From: JABWAN01 sp041918175
Lineage (GTDB): Bacteria; Zhuqueibacterota; Zhuqueibacteria; Zhuqueibacterales; Zhuqueibacteraceae
DNA: 64,000 bases
Direction: 5' to 3'
NCBI GenBank assembly: GCA_041918175.1
Contig: JAYRWE010000045.1
Location: 1 to 64,000 of the forward strand
In this document: in pieces, positions 1 through 6,860 of the stretch
Numbering within the stretch: the stretch's first letter is position 1
Layout: every line of letters begins with the position of its first letter
Program-made: the position numbers and the translations under genes
The notes under the pieces: generated by a model
The model's input: only the letters and a program-made list of their open reading frames with translations
What the model was told of the DNA's origin: nothing
The model's database searches: none

Positions 1-1
1 A

Positions 2-142
2 GCGATGGCAGATGCGCTTCGGAAGATGAAAAGCCGATTCAAAAAAATGGCATCACTTCATAGCGCCAACGTACGCCCTGTCCGCATCGCAACCGCTAGC
101 GGATTGCTGTCAAAGAACAATTTGGGTGCAAAATTCAGGTAA
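2..142 (+). CDS. C-terminal end of an unrecognised ORF, cut by window start
   Basis: One frame is open from the window edge to a TAA at 140-142. It gives a basic 46-residue tail (RKMKSRFKKMASL, ending NNLGAKFR). I do not recognise a family. The last codons are formed by the 14-mer TGCAAAATTCAGGT, which also forms both ends of the hairpin-rich element at 15117-15305. The open frame may therefore be a real gene that runs into a repeat, or chance coding inside one. No promoter or start can be seen because the 5' part is outside the window. Confidence 0.3.
   Translation, partial: AMADALRKMKSRFKKMASLHSANVRPVRIATASGLLSKNNLGAKFR
127..140 (+). repeat. 14-mer shared with the ends of the 15.1-15.3 kb element
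   Basis: TGCAAAATTCAGGT is identical to the right terminus of the element at 15292-15305 and is the reverse complement of its left terminus at 15117-15130. An isolated end here suggests that a second copy, or its remnant, extends leftwards beyond the window. Confidence 0.55.
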
Positions 143-192
143 TAAAATAAACATGGAAATAGATAGATAGAGAAGCGGATGCGTTGTCTCTA

Positions 193-684
193 ATGTCGCA
201 AACAGCAAAGATGGTGCGTGGTCTTAAGCCAAAACAAAATCTCATCCGTGCAATTAAGATTTACGTTAATTTTGCCAGGAATCCTAGAAATAAGGATAAA
301 AGAGCCTTACTTGAAGCGTCAAAAAAAACCGATGGTATCCATGATTGTATCTGTCAGATCGTAATCGAAAATGAAGCCGATGAATCCGTGAAATCGGAGT
401 TGCTTCGACACTATGCCGATTTCCATGACGCACGCAATGATAGGTTCGATCTAATAGAACAACGCTTGCCGCTTCGTGTATGGATGCTCTTAGGTGTATT
501 CTCTTTAGCTTGGCTGTGGGGCTTTTTCTGGCTACAATTCAACTCGGAGTCCTTGTTGGTTTATATCACTTCATGCACGATTTTCTCTGTAACAATCCTC
601 TTTGGCTATGCGTTAGATATGAACAATCCCTTTGCAGGGTTTTGGAGAATGAATTTATCTCCTTTCAAAGACAACAAATATTAA
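193..684 (+). CDS. truncated bestrophin-like (DUF4239-type) membrane protein
   Basis: The 163-residue product has a charged, helical N-terminal half. Two hydrophobic segments follow (about residues 97-115 and 120-142), then the tail LDMNNPFAGFWRM. The pattern of an Ala-Arg-rich helix, two membrane helices and a closing Leu-Asp-x-x-x-Pro-Phe-x-Gly matches the C-terminal half of DUF4239/bestrophin-like proteins, which normally have four membrane helices. The N-terminal membrane pair is missing, so this looks like a 5'-truncated copy. A TTG at 184 is an alternative start. Upstream, an ATG at 153 opens a five-codon frame in a GATA-rich tandem stretch and closes at once, so a frameshifted longer gene is possible. 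The family call rests on pattern recognition only. Confidence 0.45.
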   Translation: MSQTAKMVRGLKPKQNLIRAIKIYVNFARNPRNKDKRALLEASKKTDGIHDCICQIVIENEADESVKSELLRHYADFHDARNDRFDLIEQRLPLRVWMLLGVFSLAWLWGFFWLQFNSESLLVYITSCTIFSVTILFGYALDMNNPFAGFWRMNLSPFKDNKY

Positions 685-698
685 ACAGGGTTAGAGCC

Positions 699-896
699 AT
701 GATTCACACTTTCAAAACCGCCGACCAAATCGAAAAGCAGCTCAACGAACTGGAAAAAGAGATGATCGCCGAACAACTATTGGAGCAATATGAGCGTGAA
801 AACGAAATCAATCGTCGCGCTTCTTTTTTTACGCCAATCTTTGTCGCAACACTGTTTACCGCTGCAATCTTATTGATCAATCACCTGCGCGGCTGA
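699..896 (+). CDS. small protein with C-terminal membrane anchor
   Basis: This is a 65-residue product that starts 15 bases after the preceding stop. Residues 1-40 are strongly charged and should form an amphipathic helix (DQIEKQLNELEKEMIAEQLL). One hydrophobic segment follows (about residues 43-60: FFTPIFVATLFTAAILL), with a short basic tail. This looks like a tail-anchored or single-pass protein. I do not recognise a family. The same frame runs open upstream from 480, inside the preceding gene, but that part has no coding character. The ribosome-binding site is weak. Confidence 0.4.
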   Translation: MIHTFKTADQIEKQLNELEKEMIAEQLLEQYERENEINRRASFFTPIFVATLFTAAILLINHLRG

Positions 897-997
897 TTTG
901 ACTGTTCTAAAAGGGGCGATACCGAAAGTGATCTCAACAAGACAGCCGCCAGCTTTTAGTAACGTTCCTTTCCTCCCCACCTTGTCTCTTCATAATC

Positions 998-3865
998 CTA
1001 TTCATACTCCTCCACCGGCGGGCAGGCGCAGATCAAATTGCGGTCGCCGTGCGCGTTGTTGATGCGCCCCACGGACGGCCAAAATTTTCGGGCGCGCACC
1101 CACGGTTTCGGAAACGCGGCTTGCTCACGCGAGTACGGTCGCTCCCATTTGTCCGCCGCCACTGCGCTCGCAGTATGCGGCGCGTTTTTCAGCACGTTGT
1201 TTTGTTTATCGGCCTGCCCGTTTTCAACCTCTTCAATCTCGCCGCGAATTGCAATCAACGCTTCGCAGAAACGATCCAACTCCGCTTTCGACTCGCTCTC
1301 TGTCGGCTCAATCATCATTGTGCCCGCGACCGGAAAAGAAACGGTGGGCGCGTGAAAACCGTAATCCATCAGTCGCTTCGCGAGGTCTTCCACTTCAATG
1401 CCGGCGCTCACTTTGAATTGCCGCATATCGAGAATGAACTCGTGCGCCACGCGGCCGTTCACGCCTTTGTAGAGCACGGGATAATGTGGCTCCAACCTTT
1501 TCGCCATGTAATTCGCATTGAGAATCGCAAACTGAGTCGCGCGCGTCAAACCTTCGCCGCCCATCATCGCGATGTACGCCCACGAGATGAGCAAAATATC
1601 CGCGCTGCCCCATGGTGCTGCGGACACTGCGCCCACGCCCTCTTTGCCGCCGGTTGCGATAACCGGATGCGTGGGCAAATGCGGCGCGAGATGCGCAGCC
1701 ACCGCAATCGGCCCCATGCCCGGTCCGCCGCCGCCGTGCGGAATGCAAAACGTTTTGTGCAGATTGATGTGGCAAACATCCGCGCCCAATTCCGCGGGGC
1801 GACACAGCCCGACTTGCGCGTTCATGTTCGCACCGTCCATGTAAACTTGCCCGCCGTTCGCATGCACAATCGCGCAAATCTCTTTAATCGACTCTTCGAA
1901 CACGCCGTGCGTCGAAGGATACGTGACCATCAAACACGAGAGCCGTTCGCGATGTTGTTCCGCCTTCGCTTTTAGATCCGCTACCTCGATGTTGCCTTTG
2001 TCATCGCAGCGCACGACCACGACCTCCATGCCTGCCATCACCGCGCTCGCGGGATTGGTGCCGTGCGCCGAAGAAGGAATCAAACACACTTTGCGATGCC
2101 CCTGCCCGCGGCGTTCGTGATATTCGTGAATGACGAGCAGGCCGGCATACTCGCCTTGCGCGCCGGCATTGGGCTGCAAAGAGACCGCGGCGAAACCCGT
2201 AATCTCCGCGAGCCAGGCTTCGATCTGTGCGAAAATTTTTTGATAGCCTTGCGCTTGCTCCCGCGGCGCGAAAGGGTGCAGCTTGCCAAACTCCGGCCAA
2301 GTGATAGGCAACATCTCGGTCGTGGCATTCAACTTCATCGTGCACGAACCGAGCGCAATCATGCTCGTGGTGAGCGAAAGATCTTTGCTCTCCAAGCCGC
2401 GCAGATAGCGCAGCATTTCCGTTTCGGAATGATACTTATTAAACACCGGATGCTGCAAATAGCTCGAGCTGCGTCGCATCGCGCCGGCATAGCCCGAGCT
2501 TGCTTGCGCTGCCAGCTCTTCTATTTTAAAATTAAAAGAAGAACCGCCGAAAATGGCGAGCAAGTCTTGCAACTCTTGCACGCCGCTGGTTTCATCGAGC
2601 GCAATGCCGAACGAGCCGTCTTCAAATTTGCGGAGATTGATTTGCTTCTTTTCCGTTGTCGCTAGTATGTCCTGAACTGAATGCTTGACGGCGACGACGC
2701 GTAAAGTGTCGAAATAATCCACATGCACCACGCGACAGCCGAGACGCTGCAATCCCGCGGCGAGCACTTTGGTGAGATTATGAATGCGCTCGGCGATTTT
2801 TTTGATGCCTTGCGGGCCGTGATAAACCGCATATGCGCCCGCAATCACGGCGAGCAATACTTGCGCGGTGCAAATGTTCGAAGTAGCCTTCTCGCGGCGA
2901 ATGTGTTGCTCGCGCGTTTGCAGCGACATGCGCAGCGCGGGCTGGCCGTGCGCGTCAATCGACACACCAATGATGCGGCCCGGCAAAAAGCGTTTGAACG
3001 CCTCGCGCGTCGCGAAGAAAGCCGCGTGCGGACCGCCATATCCCATGGGCACGCCGAAACGTTGCGAGCTGCCGACCGCCGCGTCCGCGCCAAACTCGCC
3101 CGGCGGCGTGAGCAGCGCGAGGCTCATCAAATCCGTGGCAACGACAACGTGCGCGCTTGCGGCATGCGCGCGTTCGCAAAACTCACGATACTGATGAATC
3201 ACGCCGTCGGTCGCGGGATATTGCACGATCGCGCCAAAGCAATTTTCCGTGAATTTGAATTGCCGATGATCGCCGATTTCAATTTGAATGCCGAGCGGTT
3301 TCGCGCGTGTGTGCAACACGGCAATGGTTTGCGGATGACAAGTTTCCGAAACGAAGAAAACATGACTCGCCGGATTCTTTCTTTGCCCATAAAACATCGT
3401 CATCGCTTCCGCCGCGGCCGTGCCTTCATCGAGCAACGACGCATTCGCGATTTCCAAGCCGGTGAGGTCAATCACCATCGTTTGAAAATTGAGCAGCGCT
3501 TCGAGTCGGCCTTGCGCGATCTCGGCTTGATAGGGCGTGTATTGCGTGTACCAGCCGGGGTTCTCGAGAATGTTGCGCAAAACCACCGGCGGCGTAATCG
3601 TATCATAATAACCCATGCCGATGAACGAGCGATAGACTTTGTTTTGCGCCGCAATCGCGCGCAACTCCGCAAGCAATTCGGATTCGGTCAAAGGCGCGGG
3701 CAATTGCAAAGGCCTTGAAGTGCGCAGCGAAGCAGGAACGACCGAGGCGATAAACGCCTCAAGCGAGGATGCTTCGACGCTGCGCAGCATCTCGGCGGCG
3801 TCGCGAGCGTCAGGCCCAATGTGCCGTTCAACAAAGGTGTCGGTGCGTGCGAGGTTAACGGACAT
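998..3865 (-). CDS. gcvP: glycine dehydrogenase (decarboxylating), glycine cleavage P protein
   Basis: This PLP enzyme of the glycine cleavage system decarboxylates glycine and passes the aminomethyl group to the lipoyl arm of GcvH. At 955 residues it is the single-chain form (some bacteria split it into P1 and P2). The N-terminal half carries the typical RHIGPD opening. The C-terminal half carries the PLP site HINLHKTFCIPHGGGGPGMG, with the Schiff-base lysine near residue 704. The start follows an AAGGAA site at normal spacing. The gene lies 171 bases downstream of gcvH on the same strand. The T and L proteins (gcvT, lpd) are not in this window, so the system is completed elsewhere. Confidence 0.97.
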   Translation of the reverse strand: MSVNLARTDTFVERHIGPDARDAAEMLRSVEASSLEAFIASVVPASLRTSRPLQLPAPLTESELLAELRAIAAQNKVYRSFIGMGYYDTITPPVVLRNILENPGWYTQYTPYQAEIAQGRLEALLNFQTMVIDLTGLEIANASLLDEGTAAAEAMTMFYGQRKNPASHVFFVSETCHPQTIAVLHTRAKPLGIQIEIGDHRQFKFTENCFGAIVQYPATDGVIHQYREFCERAHAASAHVVVATDLMSLALLTPPGEFGADAAVGSSQRFGVPMGYGGPHAAFFATREAFKRFLPGRIIGVSIDAHGQPALRMSLQTREQHIRREKATSNICTAQVLLAVIAGAYAVYHGPQGIKKIAERIHNLTKVLAAGLQRLGCRVVHVDYFDTLRVVAVKHSVQDILATTEKKQINLRKFEDGSFGIALDETSGVQELQDLLAIFGGSSFNFKIEELAAQASSGYAGAMRRSSSYLQHPVFNKYHSETEMLRYLRGLESKDLSLTTSMIALGSCTMKLNATTEMLPITWPEFGKLHPFAPREQAQGYQKIFAQIEAWLAEITGFAAVSLQPNAGAQGEYAGLLVIHEYHERRGQGHRKVCLIPSSAHGTNPASAVMAGMEVVVVRCDDKGNIEVADLKAKAEQHRERLSCLMVTYPSTHGVFEESIKEICAIVHANGGQVYMDGANMNAQVGLCRPAELGADVCHINLHKTFCIPHGGGGPGMGPIAVAAHLAPHLPTHPVIATGGKEGVGAVSAAPWGSADILLISWAYIAMMGGEGLTRATQFAILNANYMAKRLEPHYPVLYKGVNGRVAHEFILDMRQFKVSAGIEVEDLAKRLMDYGFHAPTVSFPVAGTMMIEPTESESKAELDRFCEALIAIRGEIEEVENGQADKQNNVLKNAPHTASAVAADKWERPYSREQAAFPKPWVRARKFWPSVGRINNAHGDRNLICACPPVEEYE

Positions 3866-4036
3866 AGTTTGATTCCTTATGGGATGCGATTAAAATAAAA
3901 AACGAACTGTGCAGCAGCGTGACAGTTCGCTTTCTCAGCAAAACTTTTTTTATGAAAGAAGAAATCATTGCGTCACGTAGGCGAAGCGTGAAGCCTTTCA
4001 CGTTTTGTAAACACAGTGACATTGCGCGCGCAAAAA

Positions 4037-4411
4037 CTATTCGGCGATCTTTTGTTTGTATTCTTCCGGCGCGAGCAAGCCGCTCGTGGCGCCGGAGAGT
4101 TTCACTTTGAGCATCCAGCCGGCGCCATAGCAATCTTGATTGATCAATTCGGGCTTATCGGCCAGTTGCGGATTGACTTCCGTAACGTTGCCGTTAACGG
4201 GCGCGAACAAATCGGAAACGGTTTTCACGGCTTCAATCGTGCCGAAGATTTGCATTTGCGTGACGGCATCGCCGGCTTTGGGCAAATCCACGAAGACAAT
4301 ATCGCCCAATTGGCTCTGCGCATAATCGGTGATGCCGATGGTGGCAATGTCGCCGTCCAACTTGACCCATTCGTGCTCGCTGGTGTATTGCAATCCGTTC
4401 GGGACGTTCAT
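4037..4411 (-). CDS. gcvH: glycine cleavage system H protein (lipoyl carrier)
   Basis: This 124-residue lipoyl-domain protein shuttles the aminomethyl group between the P, T and L proteins. The lipoylated lysine is K63, in GTIEAVKTVSDLFAPVNG. The opening YTSEHEWVKLDG is typical of GcvH. The length is close to the usual 125-130 residues. It is followed by gcvP on the same strand. The upstream 203-base gap to accC contains two repeat elements, so gcvH may have its own promoter, but none is obvious. I looked for a glycine riboswitch in that gap and did not see one. Confidence 0.96.
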   Translation of the reverse strand: MNVPNGLQYTSEHEWVKLDGDIATIGITDYAQSQLGDIVFVDLPKAGDAVTQMQIFGTIEAVKTVSDLFAPVNGNVTEVNPQLADKPELINQDCYGAGWMLKVKLSGATSGLLAPEEYKQKIAE

Positions 4412-4457
4412 GAGAGGCTCCTTGAAATTCGCTGGTTGATTTGTAACTGCTCGGCGC

Positions 4458-4546
4458 TGTCATTCTGAAAGAACCTTCCCTCCCACTTGACACATCTCCA
4501 GAAACAAAAGAAGCACCGAGCACTATGGAAGTTTTTTTCCAAATGG
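4458..4546. repeat. TGTCATTCTGAAAGAA-type inverted-repeat element, copy 1
   Basis: The left end TGTCATTCTGAAAGAACC begins a 25-base stretch (4458-4482) that is identical to 20789-20813. The rest of the element also matches that copy closely (ACACATCTC ... CGAGCACT ... GGAA ... TTCC). The right end is a degraded inverse of the left end. It lies between accC and gcvH. Confidence 0.75.
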
Positions 4547-4580
4547 CAATAACAGGGGGTGCGCTCGGCTCAACGTTCTA

Positions 4581-4610
4581 TCATCAATCCAATAATCCAT
4601 CACTCCAAAC
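4581..4610. repeat. heptad-type 'TCCATCACTCC' repeat, single arm
   Basis: TCATCAATCCAATAATCCAT followed by CACTCC matches the right arms of the paired elements at 11056-11149, 19787-19903 and 54577-54687. No left arm is visible here, so this looks like a half-copy directly downstream of accC. Confidence 0.5.
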
Positions 4611-4614
4611 AACC

Positions 4615-5985
4615 TCACGCCGGCACGAAGCTATCCGGCGTGGAAGCCATGCGCTTGAAAAAGTTTTCCACATAGCGCACGTCGAAATTTCCGGATTGAA
4701 AATCCGGATCAGCCATGACTTTCTTATGAAATGGAATCGTGGTGTGAATGCCTTCGACAATAAACTCGTCGAGCGCGCGCTCCATGCGCTCGATCGCTTC
4801 CGCGCGATTTTTGCCGTGCGCGATGAGCTTGGCAATGAGCGAATCATAAAACGGCGGAATAGTATAGCCGGCGTAGGCGTGCGTATCCACACGAATGCCG
4901 ATGCCGCCCGGCACATGCCAGGTGTTGATTCTCCCCGGCGAGGGCCGAAACTCGTGCGCGGGATCTTCCGCGTTGATGCGGCATTCAATCGCATGGCCGC
5001 GCATTTTGAAATTTGGATTGAGATGCTCGATCTTTTCGCCGCGCGCCACGCGAATTTGCTCTTTCACCAAATCCATGCCGAACACCGTCTCCGTAACCGG
5101 GTGCTCGACTTGAATGCGCGTGTTCATTTCCATGAAAAAAAATTTGCCGTCTTGAAAGAGAAATTCAATCGTGCCGGCATTCACGTAATTCACACTCTTC
5201 GCGCCGCGCACTGCGGCCTCGCACATTTGTCGCCGAATCTCATCGGTGATCGCGGGCGAGGGCGATTCTTCGATCAGCTTTTGATGCTTGCGCTGCACGG
5301 AGCACTCACGCTCGCCGAGCGCAATGATGTTGCCGTGCGTGTCACCGAGCAATTGCACTTCAATGTGCCGCGGCCGCTCGAAATATTTTTCCATATACAC
5401 CGCGGGATTGCTGAACGCGGCACCCGCTTCGGTTTGCGCTTGATTAAAAGCATTTGCCAACTCGTCGCGTTCGCGCACGATGCGCATGCCGCGCCCGCCG
5501 CCGCCCGCGGTGGCTTTGATAATCACCGGATAGCCGATTGCCTCGGCGCATTCGAGCGCAGCATTTATGTCCGGCAAAATGCCGTCGCTGCCGGGAATGG
5601 TCGCAACCCCCGCTTTGCGCATCGTATCTTTTGCATACGCTTTATCGCCCATGGCCGTGATCATTTCCGCGGTCGGCCCGATGAACTTGATGCCGCACGA
5701 GGCACACACTTCCGCGAAGCGCGCGTTTTCTGACAGGAAGCCATAACCCGGATGAATCGCATCGGCATTGGTTACTTCCGCGGCGCTCACGATGCGCGGC
5801 ATATTCAGATAACTTTCACGGCTCGGGCCGGGGCCGATACACACGACTTCATCGGCAAAGCGCACGTGCAACGAATGTTGATCGGCTTCGGAATAAACCG
5901 CCACGGTTTTGATACCCAACTCTTTGCATGCACGAATCACGCGCAACGCAATCTCGCCGCGGTTGGCTATGAGGACTTTTTTCAA
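4615..5985 (-). CDS. accC: biotin carboxylase subunit of acetyl-CoA carboxylase
   Basis: The product carboxylates the biotin on AccB using ATP and bicarbonate, the first half-reaction of malonyl-CoA synthesis. At 456 residues it has the standard length. The biotin carboxylase N-terminal domain (KVLIANRGEIALRVIRA) is followed by an ATP-grasp domain with the glycine-rich loop GGGGRGMR at 161-168 and the catalytic segment EMNTRIQVEHPVTE at 286-299. A C-terminal biotin carboxylase domain closes the protein. Its start overlaps the accB stop by four bases (ATGA), so translation is coupled and the two subunits are probably made in fixed ratio. The carboxyltransferase genes accA and accD are not in the window. 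Confidence 0.97.
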   Translation of the reverse strand: MKKVLIANRGEIALRVIRACKELGIKTVAVYSEADQHSLHVRFADEVVCIGPGPSRESYLNMPRIVSAAEVTNADAIHPGYGFLSENARFAEVCASCGIKFIGPTAEMITAMGDKAYAKDTMRKAGVATIPGSDGILPDINAALECAEAIGYPVIIKATAGGGGRGMRIVRERDELANAFNQAQTEAGAAFSNPAVYMEKYFERPRHIEVQLLGDTHGNIIALGERECSVQRKHQKLIEESPSPAITDEIRRQMCEAAVRGAKSVNYVNAGTIEFLFQDGKFFFMEMNTRIQVEHPVTETVFGMDLVKEQIRVARGEKIEHLNPNFKMRGHAIECRINAEDPAHEFRPSPGRINTWHVPGGIGIRVDTHAYAGYTIPPFYDSLIAKLIAHGKNRAEAIERMERALDEFIVEGIHTTIPFHKKVMADPDFQSGNFDVRYVENFFKRMASTPDSFVPA

Positions 5986-6512
5986 GTTTTAATGACTCGG
6001 AATAAAGGTTGGTTGTATTCGACCGGCTGCGTGTTTTGCACGAGAATTTCAACGATTTTGCACGAAAAGTCGGATTCGATTTCGTTCATGAGTTTCATCG
6101 CTTCGATGATGCACAGCACTTGGCCTTTTCCTACGTTGCTGCCTTCGCTCACGTACGGCTCGGCATCGGGCGCGGGCGAGCGATAGAACGTACCAACCAT
6201 CGGCGACTTGATTTCAATTGTATTAGATTTTTCCACGACCGGAGGCGCGGCTTCGGAAGCGGCAGGCGCGGCGGGAGCAGGAGGAGGCGGCGCTGGCAAT
6301 GGCGGAGCCGCGGGCGGCGGAGGCCCGGGATGGGTGTGGTAATAAATCGGCTCGCGCATATAAAACGGCGCGCTCATAGAATTCGCATTGGCAGGCGCGC
6401 TCGCTGCATACTTCGTAATCTTGACTTTGCGGCCCCAACGCGTTACCTCTAGATCCGCCACATCGCTCTCGGCAACAATTTTTACCAACTGTCTAATTTC
6501 TTCAACGTTCAT
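5982..6512 (-). CDS. accB: biotin carboxyl carrier protein of acetyl-CoA carboxylase
   Basis: This 176-residue carrier accepts CO2 on a biotinylated lysine and presents it to the carboxyltransferase. The biotin site is EAMKLMNEIES with K140. An N-terminal helical region (residues 1-40) is joined to the biotinyl domain (about 98-175) by a proline/alanine-rich linker (about 62-90), as in other AccB proteins. It is the first gene of a minus-strand block accB-accC-(repeats)-gcvH-gcvP. A GGAG ribosome site precedes the ATG. The 280 bases upstream hold no gene. Confidence 0.96.
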   Translation of the reverse strand: MNVEEIRQLVKIVAESDVADLEVTRWGRKVKITKYAASAPANANSMSAPFYMREPIYYHTHPGPPPPAAPPLPAPPPPAPAAPAASEAAPPVVEKSNTIEIKSPMVGTFYRSPAPDAEPYVSEGSNVGKGQVLCIIEAMKLMNEIESDFSCKIVEILVQNTQPVEYNQPLFRVIKT

Positions 6513-6795
6513 GTCGACTCCGATTCATTCTGTGCTAAACAGCCGACCTACTTGCCCCATTCCAATATCGCATGCGTGCTATCCGGCACATAATGGAGCA
6601 CATACCAAACATCCTATAGAGCTTGCAAGAAGAGAAAGTTGGGGCAAGAAAAGAAGGTTTCCAGTCACGCGCTTGCTAAAAAAACGACGCGAATATAACC
6701 GCTGAGTGCTAGAAAGTCAAATGAAAACTCGGCGAGATCAAGACTCCGCGCTTTAGAAACGTTCTTGCTCACCACCAGCACGATCGCAAGGGGCA

Positions 6796-6829
6796 TAAAA
6801 AAAGGGCGCAGCACATTTGCCGCGCCCTT
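6796..6829 (-). terminator. rho-independent terminator of the DUF5666-repeat gene
   Basis: AAGGGCGC and GCGCCCTT form an 8-bp stem around a short loop. Read on the minus strand, the hairpin is followed by a run of seven T residues. It lies just beyond the stop of the gene at 6861-9629. The remaining 280 bases up to accB show no gene. Confidence 0.85.
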
Positions 6830-6860
6830 GGGGCTGTGATTGGGGAGGGATTCAGAGCAA

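Noticed and set aside
1049..1975. 308-codon plus-strand frame antisense to gcvP
   Set aside because: It is a shadow of a highly conserved gene; the product is His/Arg-rich with no domain and no ribosome site.
4412..4614. Glycine riboswitch upstream of gcvH
   Set aside because: The gap consists mainly of two repeat elements; no tandem aptamer pattern is seen.
4525..5733. 402-codon plus-strand frame antisense to accC
   Set aside because: accC is unmistakable on the other strand; the antisense product has skewed composition and no domain.
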